The notes beneath the pieces are model-generated. The model was not told the origin of the DNA. It did not search any database and was given only the letters and a program-made list of their open reading frames with translations. The position numbers and the translations under genes were made by a program. 64,000 bases of DNA from JAGQNT01 sp964426605 (GTDB lineage Bacteria > Patescibacteriota > Saccharimonadia > Saccharimonadales > UBA4665): assembly GCA_964426605.1 (NCBI GenBank), contig CAYRQK010000001.1, positions 248,001 through 312,000 on the forward strand, given 5' to 3'. Shown here piece after piece: positions 31,984-40,276 of this stretch (its first letter is position 1; the number at the start of each line of letters is the position of its first letter).

Positions 31984-32612
31984 TTTCAATTGCTCCGACC
32001 ATTACCGCTCAGACGCCCGATCAGTTTGGCCTACAGCTGGGTCGTATTAGCTCATTTGTCCGTAGACTGCACATTGATCTGATGGATGGCGTGTTTGCCC
32101 CGACTGTGAGTGTTCGGCCCGACCAGATATGGTGGCCAGCCAATGTCCGAGCTGATCTGCACGTTATGTATCAGAACCCGTTCGATTTTACCGACGTGTT
32201 TATTGCGCTGGCGCCACAAATGGTGATTGTGCATGCCGAGGCGACTGGTGATTTCGTGACATTTGCGAACCGAATACACCGGCACGGGATTGAGGTTGGG
32301 GTGGCGTTGTTGCCGCAGACGTCGGTCTCGGCGATCGTGCCGGCGCTCGATCTTATCGATCATGTGCTGATTTTTTCGGGTAATTTGGGGCATCAGGGCG
32401 GTAGCCGTGCCGACCTGGCATTGGCGCCAAAAATTATTGAACTTCGACAACACAAGCCGTCACTTGAGATTGGCTGGGATGGTGGCATTAACGATCAGAA
32501 TGCTGCCCAGCTGGCCCAGGCTGGTGTGGACGTACTGAATGTTGGTGGTTTTATTCAGGGGGCTCAGCGGCCCGATGTGGCGTATCAGTCACTCGTGAAT
32601 GCGACTCGCTAG
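31980..32612 (+). CDS. rpe: Ribulose-phosphate 3-epimerase
   Basis: 210 aa TIM barrel. The metal-site pieces LHIDLMDGVFAPT and ADLHVM, then VIVHAEAT, and the phosphate-binding IGWDGGINDQNA are visible. The usual VNPGFGGQ segment is changed to FSGNLGHQGG, so the protein is a divergent family member. It would interconvert ribulose and xylulose 5-phosphate and lies between rpiB and transketolase, which supports the call. Confidence 0.88.
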   Translation: MISIAPTITAQTPDQFGLQLGRISSFVRRLHIDLMDGVFAPTVSVRPDQIWWPANVRADLHVMYQNPFDFTDVFIALAPQMVIVHAEATGDFVTFANRIHRHGIEVGVALLPQTSVSAIVPALDLIDHVLIFSGNLGHQGGSRADLALAPKIIELRQHKPSLEIGWDGGINDQNAAQLAQAGVDVLNVGGFIQGAQRPDVAYQSLVNATR

Positions 32613-32622
32613 CGTCGCATGC

Positions 32623-32628
32623 TATAAT
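32623..32628 (+). promoter_or_regulatory. -10 TATAAT before transketolase N subunit
   Basis: Consensus TATAAT ends 10 bases before ATG 32639. It may give an internal start within the carbon operon with a leader of three or four bases. Confidence 0.5.
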
Positions 32629-32638
32629 CATAACCAGG

Positions 32639-33499
32639 ATGGGTCAGAAGCATACAATCGAGCAATTGGAGACAATTGCGAATGATATTCGCGAGGATAT
32701 TATTCGTATGCTCGAGAAGGCTGGCAGCGGTCACAGTGCTGGTCCGCTCGGCCTGGCCGATATATTTGCGGCACTCTATTTTCATATACTCAACATCGAC
32801 CCCACGCGGCCAGATTGGCCGGAGCGCGACATGTTTCTGCTCAGTAATGGTCACTGCGTACCCGTGCAGTATGCGAGCATGGCTCGCGCTGGGTTTTTTG
32901 ACCGCAAGGAGTTGCTGACGCTGCGCCAGCTTGGCTCTCGCTTGCAGGGTCACCCCGAACGTACGAAATTGCCGGGGCTAGAGACCACGAGCGGCCCACT
33001 GGGGTCGGGTCTGAGTCAGGCCTGTGGTATAGCACTCGCCATGCGCATGGATGGCGAGGAGAAGAAGCGCTGGGTATATGTGGTAATGGGTGATGGTGAA
33101 CAAGACGAGGGCAACGTGTGGGAAGCCGCCATGCTGGCTGGTAAGTACAAGCTTAGCAATGTCATTGCCATCACTGATCGTAACAACATTCAGATCGACG
33201 GCCCGACCGAGAGCGTAATGCCACTGGAGAACTTGCGTGCCAAGTGGGAGTCATTTGGCTGGCACGTGCTGGAGATCGATGGCAACAATATAGAGGCAGT
33301 CATCGATGCCTGTGCTGAAGCCCGAGCCATCGAGAATAAGCCGGTAATGATTATCGGGCACACCATTCCTGGCAAGGGCGTGGACTTTATGGAGTATGAC
33401 TTTGCCTGGCACGGCAAGCCACCCGATCACGAACAAGCCAAAGAGGCTCTGCACAAGCTACGTACTCTTGGAGGAAAGATAAAGGGCGAACATGAGTAA
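32639..33499 (+). CDS. Transketolase, N-terminal (TPP-binding) subunit
   Basis: 286 aa, corresponding to the N-terminal third of transketolase. GSGHSAGPLGLADIFAALYF opens the protein, and GDGEQDEGNVWEAAMLAG with DRNNIQIDG form the thiamine pyrophosphate site. ETTSGPLGSGLSQACG is also typical. The subunit needs the C-terminal protein encoded 98 bases downstream. Split transketolases are known in archaea, some Gram-positives and CPR. It moves two-carbon units in the non-oxidative pentose pathway. Confidence 0.95.
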   Translation: MGQKHTIEQLETIANDIREDIIRMLEKAGSGHSAGPLGLADIFAALYFHILNIDPTRPDWPERDMFLLSNGHCVPVQYASMARAGFFDRKELLTLRQLGSRLQGHPERTKLPGLETTSGPLGSGLSQACGIALAMRMDGEEKKRWVYVVMGDGEQDEGNVWEAAMLAGKYKLSNVIAITDRNNIQIDGPTESVMPLENLRAKWESFGWHVLEIDGNNIEAVIDACAEARAIENKPVMIIGHTIPGKGVDFMEYDFAWHGKPPDHEQAKEALHKLRTLGGKIKGEHE

Positions 33500-33597
33500 G
33501 CGTTCATACTTCGCAAAAAGTCAGCGTTCCAGCCTGCAGTCCGCACTCCGCTTAACTGAATTTTGTTCAGAGTATTCACTCACACAAGGAAAACACG

Positions 33598-34575
33598 ATG
33601 ACAAGTAATCACCTAGTTGAAGATATTTTGGCGAAAGACATCGTTCAGGAGCCAATTCGCAAAGGTTTTGGGCGCGGGCTGAAGGAAGCGGGACGTCTCA
33701 ACGCCAATGTTGTTGCCGCTTGCGCCGACCTGACCGACTCGACACAAATGAGTTTATTTAAAGAGACATATCCAGATCGATTTATAGAAATTGGTGTGGC
33801 CGAGCAGAACCTTGTTACGGTCGGCGCCGGCTTGGCAGCTATGAGTAAGGTCCCATTTGTCAGCAGCTATGCGGCGTTCATGCCCGGTCGTTGCTGGGAA
33901 CAGATTCGCACTACGATTTGCCTGAATGATCGACCAGTCAAGCTCGTCGGCAGCCACGCTGGTGTGTCGGTCGGCCCAGACGGGGCAACACACCAGATGC
34001 TTGAAGATATTGCAATCGTGCGGGCGTTGCCGAATATGGTAGTAATCGCGCCGGGCGACAGTGTGGAAGCCGAAAAGGCTACACTGGCGATGGCCGCTGA
34101 CAAACGGCCCAACTATGTTCGGCTAGCCCGTGAGGCAACACCAGTTTTTACGACTGCCAGAACGCCGTTTGAGATTGGTCGAGCCTATGTCTATGCGCTC
34201 GGTGAAGATATCACTATTATTGCGACTGGCACTATGACATATCAGGCACTGGTGGCTGCCGAGAAGCTGTTCAAAGACGGCATCGATGCCGAGGTAATCC
34301 ATTGCCCGACTATCAAGCCACTGGACGCTGATACGATCTTGAGGAGCGTTAAGAAAACCAAGCACGTGATCACTATCGAGGAGGGCCAGATTATCGGCGG
34401 GTTGGGTGGCGCCGTCGCGGAATTACTCAGCGAGCAGTATCCGGTACCGGTCAAGCGCCTCGGTATGCAAGACCATTTTGGCGAGTCGGGCAATCCGGCT
34501 GAGTTATTGGAACATTTTGGCCTGACAGCCAAGCAGATTCGCCTCGCCGCCCACCACATGTTAGGAAATAAATAA
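33598..34575 (+). CDS. Transketolase, C-terminal subunit
   Basis: 325 aa. It contains the pyrimidine-binding domain (GRGLKEAGRLNANVVAACAD, then EIGVAEQNLVTVGAGLAAMS with the catalytic Glu) and the C-terminal domain (TIEEGQIIGGLGGAVAELL). Pairs with the N subunit upstream. The 98-base gap between the two holds a CTGAA/TTCAG hairpin (about 33556-33571) and TATTCA, so separate control of the two subunits is possible. A Shine-Dalgarno-like AAGGAAAA precedes the ATG. Confidence 0.95.
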   Translation: MTSNHLVEDILAKDIVQEPIRKGFGRGLKEAGRLNANVVAACADLTDSTQMSLFKETYPDRFIEIGVAEQNLVTVGAGLAAMSKVPFVSSYAAFMPGRCWEQIRTTICLNDRPVKLVGSHAGVSVGPDGATHQMLEDIAIVRALPNMVVIAPGDSVEAEKATLAMAADKRPNYVRLAREATPVFTTARTPFEIGRAYVYALGEDITIIATGTMTYQALVAAEKLFKDGIDAEVIHCPTIKPLDADTILRSVKKTKHVITIEEGQIIGGLGGAVAELLSEQYPVPVKRLGMQDHFGESGNPAELLEHFGLTAKQIRLAAHHMLGNK

Positions 34576-34584
34576 GGAGTTACC

Positions 34585-35499
34585 ATGCCACTGACCTTGA
34601 CTGAGATTCGTAAAAACTGTGCCAAAGCCCGCGCTCGTATGGCGCAGGCTCGAGATGAGCACTGGGCCTTTGGAGCGTTTAATCTCGATGACGAGCCAAC
34701 ACTCAAGGCTGCCGTCTTGGCTGCCAAAGCCAAAAATTCCCCAATCCTTGTAGAGGTCAGCCAAGGGGAGGTTGACACTATCGGTCTCGATACGGTCCGC
34801 GACATGGTTGACAACTTCAAAGCAGAATACGATGCCGAGATCTATATCAACCTAGATCACTCGCCATCGATCGAGGCGGCCAAACTTGGTATCGAGGCTG
34901 GCTTTGAGTTTATTCACATTGATATTTCGCAAGCTAACCACGACGCTACCGAGGAAGATATTATTGAAGCTACTCGCGAGATCGTGTATTACGCCCAGCT
35001 GACGGGTGCGCTCGTGGAGAGCGAGCCGCACTATTTTGGCGGTTCCAGTAACCTGCATACCGAGCAAATTGACTACGAGGAAATTAGGAAGACTTTCAGT
35101 ACACCGGCTAGTGCCAAGGCTTTTGTGGAGGCGACTGGTATCGATACCTACGCAGCGGCTATCGGTAATCTGCACGGCCAATATCCGGTTCCTAAGAAGC
35201 TAGATCTTGAGTTGCTACAGACAGTGCGCGATGCTGTCGACTGCAATATCAGCTTGCACGGTGGCAGCGGCACGCCGGGGCACTACTTTGTGGATGCTGT
35301 CAAAATCGGCGTCACGAAGGTTAATATCAACACTGATATGCGAGTAGCGTACCGCGAGGCACTCGAGAAGGTGCTGGCTGATAACCCCGACGAGTATTCG
35401 GTAGCAAAACTCGTTAACAAAGAAGTCGTGAAGGCTGTGCAGGCAGTCGTTGAGAGCAAGATTGACACATTTGGCTCGGCGGGCCACGCTCAGCCATAA
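34585..35499 (+). CDS. fba: Fructose-bisphosphate aldolase, class II
   Basis: 304 aa zinc-dependent aldolase. Visible are WAFGAFNLDDEPTLKA, INLDHSPS (zinc ligand His), AAIGNLHGQY (second zinc His), SLHGGSGTPGHYF and KVNINTDMRVAY. A 9-base gap with AAGGAG separates it from transketolase. It links triose phosphates to fructose 1,6-bisphosphate. It is somewhat shorter than the E. coli enzyme (359 aa) but complete in motifs. Confidence 0.95.
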   Translation: MPLTLTEIRKNCAKARARMAQARDEHWAFGAFNLDDEPTLKAAVLAAKAKNSPILVEVSQGEVDTIGLDTVRDMVDNFKAEYDAEIYINLDHSPSIEAAKLGIEAGFEFIHIDISQANHDATEEDIIEATREIVYYAQLTGALVESEPHYFGGSSNLHTEQIDYEEIRKTFSTPASAKAFVEATGIDTYAAAIGNLHGQYPVPKKLDLELLQTVRDAVDCNISLHGGSGTPGHYFVDAVKIGVTKVNINTDMRVAYREALEKVLADNPDEYSVAKLVNKEVVKAVQAVVESKIDTFGSAGHAQP

Positions 35500-35528
35500 G
35501 GGTGTTGCACGGCTGTTGGTGCCTGTGG

Positions 35529-35534
35529 CATAAT
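35529..35534 (+). promoter_or_regulatory. Extended -10 (TGG CATAAT) before pfkB
   Basis: CATAAT with TGG upstream, leader about 35 bases. It gives the kinase gene a possible start separate from the carbon operon. Confidence 0.45.
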
Positions 35535-35575
35535 CAAACTAAACATAAGTAGTATCTCAAGAAAGTGGTGGGAGT

Positions 35576-36577
35576 ATGGCAGGACAGTTAGACATTATTA
35601 GCGTCGGCGATATCGTAACGGACGCCTTTATAAAGTTGTTTGATAATCAGGCGCACGCTTACAGTAATGAGCATGGTCACTGGTTGGCGATGCAGTTTGG
35701 TACCAAGCTGCCATTTGATCATGTTGAAGTAGTGCAGGGCGTGGGTAATGCCAGCAACGCTGCGGTGGCCTTTGCGCGCCTAGGGTTTAATGCTGGTTTT
35801 GTAACTAATGTTGGTGGCGACCAGGAAGGTCGTGACATGATTGCGGCCCTCGCCAAGAATGGTGTCGATCACCGTTTTGTGCGAGTCAATCCAGACAAAA
35901 AGAGCAACTACCACTACGTGTTATGGTACAAGGATGAACGCACTATTCTTATCAAGCATGAAGAATATGATTACCATTGGCCGCACCTGCGTCCCGCCGA
36001 GACTCCAAAGTGGCTCTATTTTAGCTCCGTGAGTGACCGTGCCATCGCCTATCATGACCAGGTCGCCGACTGGCTCGATGAAAATCCTGGTGTCAAATTG
36101 GCCTTCCAGCCCGGTACCTTCCAGATGGAAGCTGGCGCTGAGCGTCTGCGACGTATCTATGCCCGTAGTGAAGTACTTATACTCAACCGCGAAGAAGCTG
36201 TGAAAGTTGGCGGTGGTAACCATGGTGACGTGCACGATCTTATCAACAAACTACACGAACTCGGTCCCAAGATCGTGGTTATCACTGATGGACCAGACGG
36301 CGCATATGCCTCGGACGGGCATACCCGACTCCAAATGCCCCTATACCCCGACCCAGCCCCGCCCGTTGACCGTACTGGTGCTGGTGATGCCTTTGCCAGT
36401 ACATTTGTAGCGGCGCTAGCTGGTGGTAATACTATCGAAGGTGCATTACAGTGGGCTCCTATTAATTCTATGAACGTCGTACAGCACACCGGTGCACAGG
36501 CTGGACTTCTCAGTGAGAAGCACCTTGCTGAGTACCTCAAGCACGCCCCCGATTGGTACAAACCGACACCGTTTTAG
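35576..36577 (+). CDS. PfkB/ribokinase family carbohydrate kinase
   Basis: 333 aa. GVGNASNAAVAFARLGFNAG near residue 55 is PfkB motif 1, and PPVDRTGAGDAFASTFVAAL near 262 is motif 2 with the anion hole and catalytic Asp (GAGD). The substrate lid region is FGTKLPFDHVEVV. Substrate could be fructose 6-phosphate, another sugar phosphate or a nucleoside. Being next to gap, rpiB, rpe, transketolase and aldolase, a phosphofructokinase role is attractive but not shown. Ends with KPTPF; a small gap precedes the next unit. Confidence 0.9.
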   Translation: MAGQLDIISVGDIVTDAFIKLFDNQAHAYSNEHGHWLAMQFGTKLPFDHVEVVQGVGNASNAAVAFARLGFNAGFVTNVGGDQEGRDMIAALAKNGVDHRFVRVNPDKKSNYHYVLWYKDERTILIKHEEYDYHWPHLRPAETPKWLYFSSVSDRAIAYHDQVADWLDENPGVKLAFQPGTFQMEAGAERLRRIYARSEVLILNREEAVKVGGGNHGDVHDLINKLHELGPKIVVITDGPDGAYASDGHTRLQMPLYPDPAPPVDRTGAGDAFASTFVAALAGGNTIEGALQWAPINSMNVVQHTGAQAGLLSEKHLAEYLKHAPDWYKPTPF

Positions 36578-36613
36578 GTACGATGGCTATTCTGTAAGTG
36601 ACAGTGCTTATGG

Positions 36614-36619
36614 TACTAT
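36614..36619 (+). promoter_or_regulatory. Extended -10 (TGG TACTAT)
   Basis: TACTAT with TGG upstream ends 10 bases before ATG 36630 and supports this start over the longer frame from 36492. Confidence 0.45.
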
Positions 36620-36629
36620 AAGCGTAACT

Positions 36630-37862
36630 ATGACGAGGGTACTTACCGAAATGCTTGGTACGACCGCACCTGTGTTTCGGGCGGGTGTTGCCAGACTAGA
36701 GCAGGCGAGCGGGCACGAGAGTACTGACATCCGTTTGAGTACCGACATATTGCACACCTCACAACACAAGTTACACGAGTTAGGGTTGGATCGTCACGAC
36801 ACGACGGCCGAAGAATTGTATGAAGCCCTTGGCGCTCGGCTGGCAGCCGACGAGAAGCGTCTACTAGGTAGCTTGCACGCCAAATATGGTGATGCCGATG
36901 ACCTCTCTCTGATGGCTCGGGCCTTGAACGAGGTGCCAATACCCAAGAGCTGTTTTGCGCTCAAATCCACTGTCGCCAAGCGGCTTGTCAAAAAAGTACC
37001 ACCCAAAAGAGCTATGAAGCAGCTAGGGTATCGTTCGGTTGACTCCATGGTCAAACACGAACAGATTGCATACATCTATGCTGCTTGTTGGGTGAGCGAG
37101 TCGGCCACCTGGCGCAAACAACTCATTGATAGCTATAAAAAACTTACCGCCGGCGATTTTGAGATCCGTCCGATGCAGGTCATCCAGCCCGAGGGTAAGC
37201 ACTGGCAAGCAATTGCCGACGGTGTTGTCGCCCAGCAACGTCACAATGTTCTTGGCTTTCGCGAGCTAGGAACCCTGGTCTTGCTGCCGTTGCCCTCCGA
37301 CCATCCACCGGTGGCCGCCATGACCAGTATGCTTGTCGGCCTGCACGAAATGAATGGTATACGTTCAGCCAGTACTTACCTTAAATTGTGCCAGGTTAAG
37401 CCACATTTTGGTTCGTTGGTGCAATCGGCCGTTCGGGATGAGCTTAACCTTAGCGGTACTGGTGTCTTTGAGGAACCGGTGTCGTGGCATGTTATTCAGC
37501 GCTACTACGGGCGTTTTACCGATCGTTTCAAAAGCGAAATATTTGAACCACACGTCCAACCCGATGACCTGACCTGGCACTCCATTGAAAAAGTACTGGC
37601 GCACATTGAGCCAGCAATGGCCTTTTGGCAGCACACCACGCACCTCGGTTTGTTACATGACCACCGGGCGGTTTCGTTCAATATTATCGATGTTGCCATT
37701 AGCTACTGCAACCGACTGCCATTCGAGCAGCGGATTCTCAAATATTTTCGTGAGTCGCTGTGGCATGAGCTTGTCATTCGCTACCTTAAGCATGATAATG
37801 TAGAGCAGTCCGTGGTGGGCAACTTGCAATCGGAGTTGCTTACCGAAACAGAAATGGCATAA
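36630..37862 (+). CDS. Hypothetical protein, 410 aa
   Basis: Not recognised. The longer frame starts inside pfkB; ATG 36630 (MTRVLTEMLGTTAPVF) fits the promoter. The N-terminal part (about 15-75) is a small helical module with SGHESTDIRLSTDILHTSQH followed by KLHELGLDRHDTTAEELYEAL. The central part is basic (STVAKRLVKKVPPKRAMKQLGYRS) and could touch nucleic acid. The C-terminal part is mixed, with many His and aromatic residues. No transmembrane segment. The LOG-family gene follows 11 bases after its stop, with AAAGGAG between, so the two are probably co-transcribed. Confidence 0.7.
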   Translation: MTRVLTEMLGTTAPVFRAGVARLEQASGHESTDIRLSTDILHTSQHKLHELGLDRHDTTAEELYEALGARLAADEKRLLGSLHAKYGDADDLSLMARALNEVPIPKSCFALKSTVAKRLVKKVPPKRAMKQLGYRSVDSMVKHEQIAYIYAACWVSESATWRKQLIDSYKKLTAGDFEIRPMQVIQPEGKHWQAIADGVVAQQRHNVLGFRELGTLVLLPLPSDHPPVAAMTSMLVGLHEMNGIRSASTYLKLCQVKPHFGSLVQSAVRDELNLSGTGVFEEPVSWHVIQRYYGRFTDRFKSEIFEPHVQPDDLTWHSIEKVLAHIEPAMAFWQHTTHLGLLHDHRAVSFNIIDVAISYCNRLPFEQRILKYFRESLWHELVIRYLKHDNVEQSVVGNLQSELLTETEMA

Positions 37863-37873
37863 AAGGAGTGGGC

Positions 37874-38440
37874 ATGTATCAAATTTGTGTATCTGGCGCC
37901 GCTAAGGGCGAAAGCGTCGAAGAGGGTCGAGAACTGGCATACAACCTTGGAGCGGCGATTGCCAAGGCTGGCCACAGTTTATTGAGCGGTGCGACTATTG
38001 GCTTGCCGAACTATGCCGCTGAAGGCTATAAGGCTGCTGGCGGCACCATGAGTGTCGGTATCAGCCCAGCGGCCAGCAAGGTTGAGCACGTCATGAAATA
38101 TCGTTTGCCCACCGAGGCCTACGACACCATCCTCTACACCGGCCTGCACTACGTCGGCCGTGACACGCTGCTTATCACCAGTAGTGATGCAGTTGTGAGC
38201 ATCGGTGGCCGACTTGGCACACTGCACGAATTTACCATCGCCATGGAGACCGATACACCCATCGGCTTTTTGCAGGGCGCGGGCGGCATCAGCACCGAAA
38301 TTCAAGAGATTTTGTCAGCTGCCGGCAGCATTCGCAACCACAACTCAGTTCTCTTTAACGAAGACGCCACCGAACTAGTGCATGAGTTGACACAGATGCT
38401 CGACAAGGAAAATAGCAAGTATCAGGACTTGTATAGATAG
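37874..38440 (+). CDS. LOG/SLOG-family nucleotide-binding protein
   Basis: 188 aa. Start ATG 37874 lies 6 bases after AAAGGAG; the in-frame GTG at 37868 overlaps that site and is less likely. Rossmann-like fold with ICVSGAAKG at the start, GHSLLSGATIGLPNYAAEG, then SIGGRLGTLHEFTIAME, a variant of the PGGxGTxxE motif of lysine-decarboxylase-like (LOG) proteins. Members cleave nucleoside monophosphates or bind nucleotides. SLOG proteins of this type also occur near DprA and competence genes, and three pilin-like genes follow directly. Specific substrate unknown. Confidence 0.8.
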   Translation: MYQICVSGAAKGESVEEGRELAYNLGAAIAKAGHSLLSGATIGLPNYAAEGYKAAGGTMSVGISPAASKVEHVMKYRLPTEAYDTILYTGLHYVGRDTLLITSSDAVVSIGGRLGTLHEFTIAMETDTPIGFLQGAGGISTEIQEILSAAGSIRNHNSVLFNEDATELVHELTQMLDKENSKYQDLYR

Positions 38441-38449
38441 GGGGTAGAT

Positions 38450-38977
38450 ATGAGGCGCAGTGCAGGCTTTGCGATTATCGAGATACTCGTCGGGATACTA
38501 CTGATCGTTGCTCTGGTGGCTGGCAGCTGGTACGTGTGGCATAGCAGCAAGCACAAGGGTCAGCTCCCGGTTATTCAGGTACATACTTCGCAAAAATTAA
38601 CTGCAAATCCTTCTTCGGGCCACACTCCTCAACAAGCAACCCAGATGGTTCAGGCAATGTACGAAACATATGTAGCGGCGATAAAAGGCGGAGATGCTGC
38701 CGCTGGTCTGCCGGCGGTAAAATCTGACTTTGCCAACAGCCTGTACGCCGAACTGGCCGACAAGCACAACGGCTATGACCCGGTGACGTGTGCTCAAGAT
38801 ATACCACCGCACATCACGGCCAAGGCCGGCTCCACCGTGGGCGGCAATATCAATGTGACGGTTGACGAGGGCTTCTCGGGCCTGGTACCAGTCATAGTGA
38901 GTGTCAATGCCCAATCGCTCAAGATTGTTGGCCTCGAGTGCCCCAACGACGCCAGCAGCACCACGACACCCAACTAG
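38450..38977 (+). CDS. Type IV pilin-like protein, 175 aa
   Basis: Prepilin N-terminus MRRSAG-FAIIE followed by a hydrophobic helix (IEILVGILLIVALVAGSWYVW). The cleavage site is G|F and Glu is at +5. The soluble domain of about 140 residues has two Cys (TCAQD and LECPND) that may form a disulfide outside the cell. First of three adjacent pilin-like genes and 9 bases after the LOG gene with a weak GGGGG Shine-Dalgarno. Confidence 0.82.
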   Translation: MRRSAGFAIIEILVGILLIVALVAGSWYVWHSSKHKGQLPVIQVHTSQKLTANPSSGHTPQQATQMVQAMYETYVAAIKGGDAAAGLPAVKSDFANSLYAELADKHNGYDPVTCAQDIPPHITAKAGSTVGGNINVTVDEGFSGLVPVIVSVNAQSLKIVGLECPNDASSTTTPN

Positions 38978-38994
38978 GTTACACAAAACCACAG

Positions 38995-39023
38995 TTGACT
39001 TCCGTGTACCCTCAGTAGACAAT
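38995..39023 (+). promoter_or_regulatory. Promoter TTGACT-17-GACAAT, leaderless pilin gene
   Basis: TTGACT 38995-39000, 17-base spacer, GACAAT 39018-39023, then 6 bases to ATG 39030. Both elements and the spacing fit, which makes this one of the best supported leaderless promoters in the window. Confidence 0.6.
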
Positions 39024-39029
39024 AGGGCC

Positions 39030-39503
39030 ATGTTAAAAAGGATAAGCATTATGCATCGTTCTACTCGTTCCCAGGGCTTTACGGTTGTCGAAATTCTATT
39101 GGTTCTTATACTTTTAGCCATCATTGGCTTCACCGGTTACTATGTTTGGCATACTCAAAAGCAAGTGAATCGAACACTTAACGATACCCAAAAAACGAGC
39201 GCCACGAGCACCTCGTCGCATGGGTCTCAAGACAGAGATACAGTCAAGGCTATCAAGGCTGCCGTATTTGCCTATAAGGATAATGCGAATCTCGGCGACT
39301 CTCAATTTTATATCTGTCAGCACAACGTCTCATATGCCCTCGGTGGTGCGGCTGGTGCTCAGTGGTTTGCGCAAAAAACAGATGGTGTCTGGAAAGTAGT
39401 ATCTCAGGGTATGAATGGCCACGACGATGAGCTCAAGGCAGTTGGCTTAAATTCCTGGGAGGCTGGCTGCACACCACCAGCTAGTTTTAAAGCGGAGAAC
39501 TAA
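39030..39503 (+). CDS. Type IV pilin-like protein, 157 aa
   Basis: The promoter places the start at ATG 39030 (MLKRISIMHRSTRSQG-FTVVE); ATG 39051 is an alternative, giving a shorter leader. The helix EILLVLILLAIIGFTGYYVW follows G|F with Glu at +5. The soluble part holds two Cys (YICQH and AGCTPP) and an Ala/Gly-rich middle (ALGGAAGAQWF). A weak hit to secreted CpxP- or DUF-type domains is possible; none recognised. Second pilin-like gene of the trio. Confidence 0.82.
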   Translation: MLKRISIMHRSTRSQGFTVVEILLVLILLAIIGFTGYYVWHTQKQVNRTLNDTQKTSATSTSSHGSQDRDTVKAIKAAVFAYKDNANLGDSQFYICQHNVSYALGGAAGAQWFAQKTDGVWKVVSQGMNGHDDELKAVGLNSWEAGCTPPASFKAEN

Positions 39504-39523
39504 CGAATGAAGCCGAAAGCTGC

Positions 39524-40255
39524 ATGAAAGAAAAGGGCTTTGCGGCTGTCGAGACGATATTAATCTTGATTGTCATCGTCATTATCGGTGGTACCGGCTA
39601 TTACGTATGGCACGCCAACCAAAATACCACTAAGGCTCTAAGTGATGCGAATGCTGCTAGCCAGAGTTCGATCAAAACCAAGAAAATTACTACCTTTGAA
39701 GAATGTAAAAAGGCTACTGGTAGCAATATGCTCATGACCTATCCCGAGCAGTGCGTGACCAAAGATGGCAAGACGTTTACGGATCTGAGCCAGCAGATAG
39801 CCACAAAGTACCTGACGATCAAAGAATGGGGCGTGAAAATTCCATTAAGCTCTTCTGACGTGGGAGCTTATTACAAAGTAGACACCACTCCGAAACAATC
39901 ACCGAGTGATCCAGATAACGCTTCAGTCTACGCAACAGAGGTTGATAATCTTATTGGCCCTGCCGGCATTAGCTGCAAGGGTGAATACATCGCGTTTGTC
40001 TTACGTTTACCAAGCGATAGCCCAAAATGGCAGACTAGTACGAGTGTGGATGATGGCAATGTATCGCCGTTATACGGGGAGCGAACAGTGGTCGGTAAAT
40101 ATCGGTATGCTATTGCGACAAAGAAGGAGTACGGTCCAGAGTGCTTCGAGACATCAAAAACGGGTGACTACAATGTGGATGCTACGACTTCACAAAAGTT
40201 TGCCGATATCGTCAATGCATTCTTCGCAGACTTTAAGAATATATCAGCGAACTAG
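39524..40255 (+). CDS. Type IV pilin-like protein, 243 aa
   Basis: MKEKG-FAAVE prepilin site with a hydrophobic helix ETILILIVIVIIGGTGYYVW. The soluble domain of about 210 residues contains two Cys pairs (EECKK, EQCVTK, ISCKG and PECFE) and many Thr and Lys. The GTGYYVWH sequence at the helix end is shared with the preceding pilin (FTGYYVWH), suggesting duplication and divergence. No Shine-Dalgarno is obvious; AAGC occurs upstream. Last pilin-like gene before uvrB. Confidence 0.82.
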   Translation: MKEKGFAAVETILILIVIVIIGGTGYYVWHANQNTTKALSDANAASQSSIKTKKITTFEECKKATGSNMLMTYPEQCVTKDGKTFTDLSQQIATKYLTIKEWGVKIPLSSSDVGAYYKVDTTPKQSPSDPDNASVYATEVDNLIGPAGISCKGEYIAFVLRLPSDSPKWQTSTSVDDGNVSPLYGERTVVGKYRYAIATKKEYGPECFETSKTGDYNVDATTSQKFADIVNAFFADFKNISAN

Positions 40256-40264
40256 CAGACTTGC

Positions 40265-40270
40265 TACAAT
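40265..40270 (+). promoter_or_regulatory. Extended -10 (TGC TACAAT), leaderless uvrB promoter
   Basis: TACAAT with TGC upstream ends 6 bases before ATG 40277. Confidence 0.6.
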
Positions 40271-40276
40271 GGGTAA

